This document shows, piece by piece, positions 32,833 through 39,396 of a DNA stretch of 39,396 nt (within the stretch, counting starts at the first letter, position 1; every line of letters begins with the position of its first letter). The stretch is from NCBI RefSeq assembly GCF_024054565.1, contig NZ_JAMXLR010000082.1, positions 1-39,396 of the forward strand, written 5' to 3'. The notes beneath the pieces were generated by a model. It did not search any database and was not told the DNA's origin. It saw only the letters and a list, made by a program, of their open reading frames with translations. A program made the translations under genes and the position numbers. The stretch comes from Aeoliella straminimaris (lineage in GTDB: Bacteria; Planctomycetota; Planctomycetia; Pirellulales; Lacipirellulaceae).

Positions 32833-33357
32833 CTACTCTCCCGCCGCTGTCGGGCTGTCGCCGCTAGCACGAGTTCCCAACTCACGGTCGAGGTCCAGTA
32901 GCGAAGCCGGATCGTCGGCCACCAGGCCGAACTTGTGCACGATGTCGCGGGTGGTTTTCTCTTCTTCCACCTGCTCCTTGATGAACCACTCGAGCTCTAC
33001 CAAAGCGGCAAAGGCCTTCTCTTGGAACGCCAGCTCGTAGAGCTTCTCGATCTGGCCGGTAACGCTCTGCTCTTGCGCGTAGGCGGTATTGAACACCTCG
33101 GGCACCGATTCGAATTCGGACTGCGGCTCGACAATCGGGGCCAGCTTCACGCGGGCGCCGCGGGCAATCAGGAAGTCATACAACCGCATGGCATGGCCAT
33201 ACTCTTCCTGGCTCTGCATCCGCATCCAGTGAGCACAACCGGTAAACTGCTCGTGCTCGCAATAGGCGCTCATCCCCAGATAGCTGTAGGACGCAAACAG
33301 TTCGTTGTTGATCTGCTCGTTAATGGCATCGGCCATCACTTGCGAGAGGCTGGACAT
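32833..33357 (-). CDS. ftnA: ferritin (non-haem, FtnA type)
   Basis: The protein has 174 residues and forms the standard four-helix ferritin subunit. The ferroxidase set is in register with E. coli FtnA, shifted by two: E19 (NNELFASY), E52 and H55 (EEYGHA), E96 (AQEQ) and Q129 (KEQVEEE). Starting at 33357 gives MSSLSQVMADAINEQINNEL, and AAGGAAT lies 4-10 bases before the ATG; the longer start adds a His/Arg-rich unlikely leader. It stores iron as ferric mineral in a 24-mer in the cytoplasm. No Fur-type box could be assigned. Confidence 0.93.
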   Translation of the reverse strand: MSSLSQVMADAINEQINNELFASYSYLGMSAYCEHEQFTGCAHWMRMQSQEEYGHAMRLYDFLIARGARVKLAPIVEPQSEFESVPEVFNTAYAQEQSVTGQIEKLYELAFQEKAFAALVELEWFIKEQVEEEKTTRDIVHKFGLVADDPASLLDLDRELGTRASGDSPTAAGE

Positions 33358-33608
33358 CGGTATTCCTTCATGATTAGTCGCATAATGGCGGAGGTGCAGC
33401 GACGCGTGACGAGAGATCTCCAACGCGTGCCTGTGGCTAGCCATCGCTGCCCCGGGTGTGAAGGATAACCGATCGGGCGGAGAGCGACAAATGGCCCCAG
33501 CAAAGCACTACACAGGAGTTTGCCACTACGCAGCGACAAATGCAGTTGGGACTCAATCGCAAGTTGCAGGTGCCTCACGTCGTGAAGACCGCAAGCAAGA
33601 ATCGCAGC

Positions 33609-33908
33609 GGCAAACAGGTCTCTCTCCGGTGGCCGTGCGGGGTCACGTCGCCCAAAGGGAGCGACTCGATGCGGTGGGCTGAGAAAGTCCGGTTGGCCAA
33701 AGCACCCACGCCAAACGGGTCTTTCTCAGGCGGCGGCCGCGGGGTCACGTCGCCCAGAGAGAGCGACTCGATGCGGTGGGCGGAGAAAGTCCGGTTGGCC
33801 AGACCGCCCCACGCCAAACGGGTCTTTCTCAGGCGGCGGCCGCGGGGTCACGTCGCCCAGAGGGAGCGACTCGATGCCGGCGGCTGAGAAAGTCCGGTTG
33901 GCCAGATA
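33609..33908. repeat. tandem array of 102-103 bp stem-loop units next to tRNA-Leu
   Basis: Direct repeats of 102-103 bases begin at 33641, 33743 and 33846 (GGTCACGTCGCCC). Each full unit holds an imperfect inverted repeat: GAGAAAGTCCGGTTGGC pairs with GCCAAACGGGTCTTTCTC (33681-33697 with 33710-33727; 33783-33799 with 33813-33830). At the left edge (33609-33626) only a right arm remains; at the right edge (33886-33902) only a left arm, ending 9 bases before the tRNA. Spacers between arms are about 54-55 bases and well conserved. Unit lengths differ by one base, so a coding repeat is unlikely. Confidence 0.88.
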
Positions 33909-33911
33909 CAG

Positions 33912-33995
33912 TGGGCCCGACTGGAGTCGAACCAGCACGCCCTTGCGGGCACATGCCCCTCAAGCATGCGCGTCTGCCTATTCCGCCACGGGCCC
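33912..33995 (-). tRNA. tRNA-Leu (anticodon GAG)
   Basis: The 84-base cloverleaf starts with the acceptor GGGCCCG (33989-33995) and ends CGGGCCC-A (33912-33919). The anticodon stem CATGC/GCATG encloses loop TTGAGGG, giving anticodon GAG for Leu codon CUC (also CUU by wobble). The long variable arm GCCC-GCAA-GGGC is typical of class II leucine tRNAs. The T arm is CTGG-TTCGACT-CCAG. CCA is not encoded. A promoter lies at 34024-34051. Confidence 0.95.
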
Positions 33996-34023
33996 AATCT
34001 GCGGTCAATTCGACCGAACCTAA

Positions 34024-34051
34024 AGTCTAACCACCCGGCCCCGGGGGTCAA
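34024..34051 (-). promoter_or_regulatory. promoter of tRNA-Leu
   Basis: On the minus strand TTGACC (34051-34046), 16 bases, TAGACT (34029-34024). The start would lie about 20 bases before the tRNA 5' end. Confidence 0.6.
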
Positions 34052-34216
34052 CCGCCCGCAGCCCCTACTCAGGACCTCTGGCACGTGCCCAGGTTCGGGG
34101 GGCGAAACAGGATTTTGGCAGGGTCGCGGAACTCCGAAATGCCGCCGGGCGTCTATCGGGTAGACCCGCCTCGTACCCAATAGCCGCCCCGACCCACTCC
34201 GCAGGAGATCCACGCC

Positions 34217-34597
34217 ATGTCCGCCCGCCGTCAGCTTGGCGTCCTGCTACTGGCTCTTCCCATGCTGTCCTGCACTCACGTTGGTCAGCGGCTGCTGACG
34301 GTGATAATCGAAGTCGATGGTGCCGCGGTGCTGGAGGGGCACACCGCGGTGCCCGACTTCACTCCCGTCGACCAGATGTGGCCGGCACTGGCCGAGGCCC
34401 AGTTCGAGCCCGTAGCCGGCGCCGGGGAGCCCTCCATGCCGCTAACGGGCGAGGTGACGGTCCGCATCCAGCACACGTCGACCGTGCTGGCAACCGCCAC
34501 GTTGGAAACGCTCACGCTTACCAAGGACCCGAGCAGCAACACCTGGTCGCTTTCCGGCAGCCAGGTCACTCGAATTGAGCAGGTGGCCACGCCGTAG
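34217..34597 (+). CDS. putative lipoprotein, unknown function
   Basis: The protein has 126 residues. It has a signal sequence (RRQLGVLLLALPMLSC) with a lipobox-like LPMLSC around Cys19, so it is probably lipid-anchored after cleavage. The mature part has extended-strand-like segments (LTVIIEVDG, GEVTVRIQHTSTVLATATLE) but no recognised domain. AGGAG about 10 bases before the ATG supports the start. It is isolated between the tRNA and the glycosyltransferase. Residue +2 is Thr, consistent with outer-membrane sorting. Confidence 0.7.
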   Translation: MSARRQLGVLLLALPMLSCTHVGQRLLTVIIEVDGAAVLEGHTAVPDFTPVDQMWPALAEAQFEPVAGAGEPSMPLTGEVTVRIQHTSTVLATATLETLTLTKDPSSNTWSLSGSQVTRIEQVATP

Positions 34598-34617
34598 GGC
34601 CGCGTGGCCCCACGCCG

Positions 34618-34648
34618 TTGGGCTTGGCAGGCCTGGGTGCGGTATACT
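34618..34648 (+). promoter_or_regulatory. possible promoter of the glycosyltransferase operon
   Basis: TATACT at 34643-34648 is an excellent -10 box. The -35 (TTGGGC at 34618-34623) is 19 bases upstream and weaker. Confidence 0.42.
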
Positions 34649-34693
34649 CACGGTGGTACGCCCCCCGCTCATTCCATGCCCTGAGTTCGCCGG

Positions 34694-35977
34694 TTGAAGA
34701 TTATCATCGCCACCCTCGGCACGCGAGGCGACGTGCAGCCATTCGTTGCCCTAGGCAAAGGTTTAATCGCCGCGGGGCATCAGGTTGTTCTGGCGACTTG
34801 CGAGCACTTCGAACCGTTTATCCGCGCGCATGGACTCGAGTACGGGTACGTGAACAACGAGTTGATCGAGTTCTTGCACTCCGAAGATGGCAAGATCGCC
34901 ATGGAGAACTCGGCCAACCTGAGGGAGACCATCGCCACGGCCATTAGACTGGGGCCGAAACTGGGTGCCATGGTGCGTCGCCAAATGGACGACATGTGGG
35001 CGGCCTGCGAGCAGCATGCGCCCGACCTTGTTATCTACCACCCCAAGGTAGCCGGCGCGGCGGACTTCGCCGAAAAGTTGGGCGTACCCTGCATCCTGGC
35101 GTTCTACCTGCCGATGTTTGCGCCCACCAGCGAGTTCCCCGTCGCCCGATTTCCGGAGTGGCCCCTGGGGGGTTGGTACAACCGCTTCACTTACCGCTTG
35201 GTTCGGGGAGCATTCCGACTGGTGAGTGGTCGGGTGAAGCGGTGGCGCACCCAGCATGGCCTCGCCGCCCGCAGCCCGGCGCTGAAGCTGCAGTTGCCCG
35301 ACGGGCGCCCCATTCCCATACTGCAGGCCTACAGCCCACTGGTGATCCCGCAGCCAAGCGACTGGCCCGACTGGGCGCAGGCCACCGGGTTCTGGTTTCT
35401 CGACGAGCAGCAGGATTGGACACCCCCGAAGGAACTGGTCGACTTCCTGAACGACGGTCCGCCGCCGGTTTACTTTGGGTTCGGCAGCATCTTCGGGCGG
35501 TCTCCCCAACGCGTCGCGGAGTTAATCCTGCAAGCGGTGCAACAAACGGGCGTGCGAGCCATACTGTTGCGCGGCTGGGGTGGATTGGAGCCACCCGCAC
35601 GCGCGCTCGGCGACAACGTGCTGTTCATCGACTCGGCCCCGCACGACTGGCTGTTTACGCGGATGCGGGCGGTGGTGCATCATGGCGGTTGTGGCACCAC
35701 GGCCGCGGCCCTGCGGGCGGGCAAACCTCAGATCATCTGCCCCTTTTTTGGCGACCAGCCATTCTGGGGTAATGTCGTCGCGAAGCTTGGAGTCGGCCCT
35801 CCCCCCATCGCGCAGCGGCGATTAACCGCCGAGCGACTAAGTACTGCCATCCAGCAAACAATGGACAACCCCACCATGCACGCCAAGGCGGCAGAGCTGG
35901 GCGATCGCATCCGGCAGGAACATGGCGTGGCAGAGGCCGTGGCGTTTGTGAACCAGTGGTATGACAAGTTGAGGTGA
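34694..35977 (+). CDS. UGT-like glycosyltransferase (GT1/GT28 sterol glucosyltransferase type)
   Basis: The protein has 427 residues. The N-terminal acceptor domain begins KIIIATLGTRGDVQPFVALG, the signature of MurG/sterol-glucosyltransferase-like enzymes. The C-terminal donor domain has PPPVYFGFGSIFG and HHGGCGTTAAALRAGKPQII, the nucleotide-sugar-binding motif of GT1/GT28 enzymes. Start is TTG at 34694, where the conserved strand begins; no upstream ATG fits. It probably adds a sugar from a UDP-sugar to a lipid or other hydrophobic acceptor; the acceptor cannot be told. The methyltransferase gene starts within 12 bases of its stop, suggesting joint modification of one product. Confidence 0.87.
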   Translation: MKIIIATLGTRGDVQPFVALGKGLIAAGHQVVLATCEHFEPFIRAHGLEYGYVNNELIEFLHSEDGKIAMENSANLRETIATAIRLGPKLGAMVRRQMDDMWAACEQHAPDLVIYHPKVAGAADFAEKLGVPCILAFYLPMFAPTSEFPVARFPEWPLGGWYNRFTYRLVRGAFRLVSGRVKRWRTQHGLAARSPALKLQLPDGRPIPILQAYSPLVIPQPSDWPDWAQATGFWFLDEQQDWTPPKELVDFLNDGPPPVYFGFGSIFGRSPQRVAELILQAVQQTGVRAILLRGWGGLEPPARALGDNVLFIDSAPHDWLFTRMRAVVHHGGCGTTAAALRAGKPQIICPFFGDQPFWGNVVAKLGVGPPPIAQRRLTAERLSTAIQQTMDNPTMHAKAAELGDRIRQEHGVAEAVAFVNQWYDKLR

Positions 35978-35988
35978 AACTAAGCACC

Positions 35989-36645
35989 ATGCAAAGAGAA
36001 CTCGAACCTGAATTGATGGACACGCTCGAAGAGGCGGTGGACTACGATCAAATGGATCACTCGGAGGTAAACCGGGTGTTCGTCGACGATCTGCTGGCCG
36101 GGTGGGGAGCGATCGACTCGCACCTGGCGGTGGTGGACCTCGGCACGGGGACCGCGCAGATTCCGATCGAACTCTGCCGCCGCGATCCGCGCATCCGCGT
36201 TACGGCTATCGATGCTGCGGCGCACATGCTGGATGTCGCGCGGCGGAACGTGACGCGGGCCCTGCTGGAGGAACAGATTGAACTGTCACTAGCCGATGCG
36301 AAGCAGCCAGCGACTGGCAAGTTCGACGTTGTGATGAGCAACAGCCTGGCCCACCACCTGCCCGAGCCGGCCGTGATGTTCGACCGCATTGTGGAGTTGT
36401 CCAAGCCAGGCGGCCTGATTTTTGTCCGCGATTTGTTTCGCCCCGCCGACGAAACCGAGTGGCAGCACCTGGTGACGGCCTATGCCGGCGGCGAAGCGTC
36501 CCACGCCCGGCAGATGTTCGCCGACTCGTTGCGAGCGGCGCTCACCGTAGACGAAGTCCGCGACCTGGTCGCCGCGCGAGGTTTCGACCCGCAGTCGGTA
36601 GCGGCCACGTCCGATCGGCACTGGACCTGGTCCGCGCGAACCTGA
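35989..36645 (+). CDS. SAM-dependent methyltransferase (class I)
   Basis: The protein has 218 residues. It has SAM motif I VVDLGTGTAQIP near residue 50, the acidic post-I residue in VTAIDAAAHMLDVAR, and motif IV-like FDVVMSNSLAHHLPEP. The fold then completes with KPGGLIFVRDLFRP. I prefer the ATG at 35989 (MQRELEPELMDTLEEAVDYD) because relatives I recall begin in this way. An overlapping GTG at 35974 would share GTGA with the stop of the glycosyltransferase and cannot be excluded. The substrate is probably the glycosylated small molecule or lipid made by the preceding enzyme, an inference from context only. Confidence 0.85.
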   Translation: MQRELEPELMDTLEEAVDYDQMDHSEVNRVFVDDLLAGWGAIDSHLAVVDLGTGTAQIPIELCRRDPRIRVTAIDAAAHMLDVARRNVTRALLEEQIELSLADAKQPATGKFDVVMSNSLAHHLPEPAVMFDRIVELSKPGGLIFVRDLFRPADETEWQHLVTAYAGGEASHARQMFADSLRAALTVDEVRDLVAARGFDPQSVAATSDRHWTWSART

Positions 36646-36676
36646 ACGTTGCCGCGCTACGGATGAGGCCCCAGCG

Positions 36677-37294
36677 TCATGCCGCGCAAAGTTTCTGGAA
36701 CAGGTGGTCGAGCCCCTTCTGGCACTTGCCCCAGTCGTACCAGGCGCCGTGCACCATGGCGGCGGCGGCCAACCAACTGCCCTGCTCGGCGCGCTGCACG
36801 CGAATCGACAATTTGGCAGCCATCGCCCGCAAATCGGCTGGCAGCGTGGCTTCCAGCACGCATTGCTGGTGGTCGTGGTCGACACTCGCGAGCGTGTGCT
36901 CGATCGACTCCAGTGCCACGGCCACGTTGGCCAACACGACGCCGGGCGGAAGCAAGATGAACTCGCGCCGCTCTTTGCCCGTCTTGAAGCCGAGCCGGGT
37001 GGTAATCGGTTGGGCGACCTTGGCGATGGTAACGCTCGATAGCCCCCCCATCAGCGGCGACGCCACGGCGTCGACCAACTCCAACATCTGCGAACCCGAC
37101 ACGTTGCCCTCCGCAGCAGCCTTGGCGGCGGCGATCCGCTGGCGAACTTCCGGCTCGTCGACGATCCGCGCGTAGTCGCACGACTCGCGCCAATCGAAAT
37201 CCGGCTCGAGCGTCACGTCCACGATGCCGAGCGGCGTCCCACAGTTCGAACAGAACTTGCCGGCCGCCTGGTGTCCGCATTCGCTGCAATACAT
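36677..37294 (-). CDS. zinc-ribbon protein, unknown function
   Basis: The protein has 205 residues. It opens with a zinc ribbon, Cys3-x2-Cys6 and Cys15-x2-Cys18 (MYCSECG, KFCSNCG). The remaining 185 residues have no recognised domain: a charged helical part (RQRIAAAKAAAEGNVSG) and a mixed region (HTLASVDHDHQQCVLEATLP) ending LDHLFQKLC. There is no signal peptide or membrane segment. AAGGAA before the ATG supports the start. It converges with the methyltransferase gene 31 bases away. A regulatory or adaptor role is possible, but nothing in the sequence settles it. Confidence 0.75.
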   Translation of the reverse strand: MYCSECGHQAAGKFCSNCGTPLGIVDVTLEPDFDWRESCDYARIVDEPEVRQRIAAAKAAAEGNVSGSQMLELVDAVASPLMGGLSSVTIAKVAQPITTRLGFKTGKERREFILLPPGVVLANVAVALESIEHTLASVDHDHQQCVLEATLPADLRAMAAKLSIRVQRAEQGSWLAAAAMVHGAWYDWGKCQKGLDHLFQKLCAA

Positions 37295-37387
37295 GGGCAG
37301 ATTCCTTTCTCCGAGGTTTATCGGCTGGCGGTGGCCCGTAGCTTCACCCCCGCGATGCTAGCAGCGTGGTCCGACTGGCCCGCAGAT

Positions 37388-38500
37388 TTAGATTCGCATG
37401 ACCTGCGTACCGCTCACCCGGCGGATGAGTTTCCGCATTTCCAGGACACTGATCGTCGAGAGCACACGGTGCACGGGCAATCCCGATTGGACCACCACGT
37501 CGTCGATCTGCGTGTTTGCCGTCTCGATGGCACCGAGCACCTGACGTTCCACGTCATTCAGTGCCAGCTCGGCCGCGTGGCGGAGCTCGCCACCATCGGC
37601 CAACGGGATCGGTGCGGCCGGGTGGCTCAGTTCGCCGAGAATGTCGTCGACGCTCATCACCAGCTTCGCGCCATCCTGAATCAGCCGGTGGCATCCCCGC
37701 GACTGACGATTCGCCAGCGACCCGGGCACGGCGAACACATCGCGTCCCTGCTCGGCGGCATGACGTGCGGTGATTAGCGCGCCGGAGCGGTCGTCCGCTT
37801 CGACGACCACGATGCCCAGCGACAGGCCACTGATCAGTCGATTGCGCTGCGGGAACGAGCCAGCCACGGGTGGGCGACGCGGTGGGGCTTCGCTCAGCAG
37901 GCAACCAGAGGTCGCGATTTCCTCAGCCAGTTTGCGATTCTCAGCCGGGGTGACCTCGAGCAGACCACCTGCAATCACGGCGATAGTCCGCCCACCGGCG
38001 TCGAGCGCACCACGATGGGCCGCGGCGTCGATACCCCGGGCGAGCCCGCTAACCACCGTAACACCGGCCCGAGCGAGCCCTGCTGCCAGCAGCGCCGCCT
38101 GTTCCAAGCCATACTTTGTGGCATGCCGGGTGCCGACCATGGCCACGGCCATCGCGTCGTCTGGCAGTAATTCTCCCCGCAGGTAGAGCACTTGCGGCGG
38201 ATCGTCGATCTGGGCCAGCGACGCCGGATAGGAATCGCTGGAGCGGGTAAGGTGGCGAATGCCGCTTCGCTCGGCCAGACGGAGCTCCGTCTCCACGTCT
38301 TTTATCGAAGGCGCAGCAGCGATGCGACCAACCAGCTTGGGGCCAATGCCATCGACGGCGAGCAATTGTTCGCCACTAGCCTGAAAGACCGCTTGGGAAG
38401 AACCAAACGCAGCCCGCAAATTCTGAGACAGCCGTGGCCCAATGTCCTTGACCAAGCTCAGCCGGACATCGGCTAGCAGCTCAGCTGGCCAATCAGACAT
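37388..38500 (-). CDS. dprA: DNA-protecting protein DprA
   Basis: The protein has 370 residues. An N-terminal helix-hairpin-helix region (DGIGPKLVGRIAAAP) is followed by the DprA Rossmann fold: VAMVGTRHATKYG, VSGLARGIDAAAHRGAL, FPQRNRLISGLS and ALITARHAAEQGRDVFAVPG. A C-terminal winged-helix domain closes the protein (IDDVVVQSGLPVHRVLSTIS). DprA loads RecA on incoming single-stranded DNA during natural transformation. No other competence gene is nearby. The ATG at 38500 is the only well-placed start, though its ribosome site is poor. Full length for the family. Confidence 0.95.
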   Translation of the reverse strand: MSDWPAELLADVRLSLVKDIGPRLSQNLRAAFGSSQAVFQASGEQLLAVDGIGPKLVGRIAAAPSIKDVETELRLAERSGIRHLTRSSDSYPASLAQIDDPPQVLYLRGELLPDDAMAVAMVGTRHATKYGLEQAALLAAGLARAGVTVVSGLARGIDAAAHRGALDAGGRTIAVIAGGLLEVTPAENRKLAEEIATSGCLLSEAPPRRPPVAGSFPQRNRLISGLSLGIVVVEADDRSGALITARHAAEQGRDVFAVPGSLANRQSRGCHRLIQDGAKLVMSVDDILGELSHPAAPIPLADGGELRHAAELALNDVERQVLGAIETANTQIDDVVVQSGLPVHRVLSTISVLEMRKLIRRVSGTQVMRI

Positions 38501-38583
38501 AGGGCACCCAACGAATCACGGGACCAGGGATAACAAATGTCATCCTAGTCTCGCGATTCGCGGTTTGCCAGTAATTGATGCGT

Positions 38584-39240
38584 CTAGTCGTTGCAGCAAG
38601 CTTCGGCTTTTGCGCCAAGTCGGCCGGACAGGCAAATGAACTTCACCAATTCGGCGACGCTCTTGGCCTGCATCTTGCGCATGATCTTCGATCGGCGGAG
38701 TTCCACCGTTCTCAGACCGATGCTCAGCCGCTGGGCGATCTGCTTGTTGGCCAGGCCGTCGAGCATGGCTTCCACCACCTCGTTCTCGGCCGGGGTAAGC
38801 AAATCCATACGCGACTGCATTTCGGCTTGCACCGCTCTGCATGCCGCTTCGGCCCCCGATGCTTTGAGGGTTTGGCTCACGCGGTTCCAAAACTCTTCGC
38901 GACTACACGGCAACACGACCACGTCTTTCGCACCGTGCTTCATCAGGTCGACTGCGTCTTCCACCGTGGTAGACGAAGTGGTAACCATCACCGGCAACAT
39001 GTGGGCAAGCGCATCGACACTCGCCTGAGACAGATCGGAACCTGAACCAGTGAGAATGGCAATGTCGGGAGTACCCGTCGTGTGACCGGTGGAAGATTGA
39101 TCCTGAATGTGCTGTGCTAGAGAAGAGGTTGAGGTGTGACGCGACACCTCAAAACCGTAGGAGGAAATGATGGTTTCGGCAAAGTCGGCTTCCGAGGGAT
39201 TGGAAGCGACGATCGCCGCTTGACGAGGGATGTAGTTCAC
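38584..39240 (-). CDS. LuxR/FixJ-type transcription regulator with degenerate receiver
   Basis: The protein has 218 residues. The C-terminal helix-turn-helix (about 148-205) is a classic LuxR/FixJ domain: LLTPAENEVVEAMLDGLANK, QIAQRLSIGLRTVELRRSKI and MRKM. The N-terminal part (about 6-122) has receiver-like secondary structure but lacks the key residues: ASN where the acid pair should be, Thr64 in IAILTGSG where the phosphoacceptor Asp should be, and Pro111 in VVVLPCS in place of the conserved Lys. It therefore probably binds DNA without phosphorylation control. I chose the GTG at 39240 because the receiver-like fold begins there; a TTG at 39306 is possible. Confidence 0.8.
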   Translation of the reverse strand: MNYIPRQAAIVASNPSEADFAETIISSYGFEVSRHTSTSSLAQHIQDQSSTGHTTGTPDIAILTGSGSDLSQASVDALAHMLPVMVTTSSTTVEDAVDLMKHGAKDVVVLPCSREEFWNRVSQTLKASGAEAACRAVQAEMQSRMDLLTPAENEVVEAMLDGLANKQIAQRLSIGLRTVELRRSKIMRKMQAKSVAELVKFICLSGRLGAKAEACCND

Positions 39241-39396
39241 CTTTCTGGTCTCTCTTACATGGAATGGCGTTGTGACCTGCCGGCAGTGCGAAACACGTGC
39301 CGACAAACGCCCCCTGACAGTTAAATGTATAGTCGATGCGGGAAGTCGTGACTACTGGTAAGCGCAAAAAAGTTGCTGGTTTTGAGGGATCAAAAA

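Noticed and set aside
33609..33908. CRISPR array or repeat protein
   Set aside because: Spacers are conserved between units, so they are part of the repeat. Unit lengths of 102 and 103 shift the frame, and no cas genes are present.
33912..33995. tRNA-Leu as the attachment site of an integrated element
   Set aside because: I found no second copy of the tRNA 3' end within the window and no integrase gene.

Overview
The window is most likely chromosome from a planctomycete of the Pirellulales type. The evidence is protein families largely confined to that phylum: a PSCyt1/DUF1549/DUF1553 cytochrome paired with a Tat-exported DUF1501 protein (15183-19866), two BBP7-like outer-membrane barrels (718-2562, 21933-23276), PEP-CTERM surface proteins (11427-14076), and an ECF sigma factor next to an anti-sigma/DUF1559 hybrid (8582-10501). 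GC is high over most of the window, with visibly AT-richer islands near 124-420, 6110-6855 and 10640-10900.

Layout. 1-4.5 kb: small membrane protein, BBP7 barrel with a strong terminator, an orphan ParA ATPase, and a gene-free stretch with an octamer tandem repeat. 4.5-7.3 kb: a mobile-element graveyard. It holds one intact REP-associated tyrosine transposase unit (RAYT-A) with perfect 19-bp inverted ends, two broken RAYT-A pieces, two 5' pieces of a second RAYT family (RAYT-B) with REP-like palindromes, the tail of a PEP-CTERM protein, and a beheaded papain-fold toxin still followed by an Imm35-like immunity gene. 7.4-10.5 kb: an unknown gene, the anti-sigma/DUF1559 protein and its ECF sigma factor, all on the minus strand. 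11.4-14.1 kb: two paralogous PEP-CTERM proteins in tandem. 14.2-23.3 kb: a 3-mercaptopyruvate/thiosulfate sulfurtransferase, the cytochrome/DUF1501 operon, a nitronate-monooxygenase-like flavoenzyme and the second BBP7 barrel. 23.5-28.5 kb: a GNAT (CelD-like) protein, then a signalling block with an RpfG-type HD-GYP regulator divergent from a CheY-like receiver and a CheX-histidine kinase fusion.

28.8-32.8 kb: a membrane-organisation block. It has flotillin FloA, an Arg/Gln/Pro-rich membrane-anchored protein, and a tight four-gene operon in an A1-A2-B1-B2 arrangement: two paralogous membrane-anchored coiled-coil proteins followed by two paralogous tiny membrane proteins. A consensus-like promoter with a palindrome in its spacer precedes this operon. 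I regard it as the best candidate for an undescribed system in the window. 32.8-39.4 kb: ferritin, an unusual tandem array of stem-loop units abutting a tRNA-Leu(GAG) gene, a lipoprotein, a UGT-like glycosyltransferase coupled to a SAM methyltransferase, a zinc-ribbon protein, DprA, and a FixJ/LuxR-type regulator whose receiver domain lacks the phosphorylation residues.

All assignments come from reading the sequence and from memory of the families; no database search was run. Promoters and operators are motif matches only.
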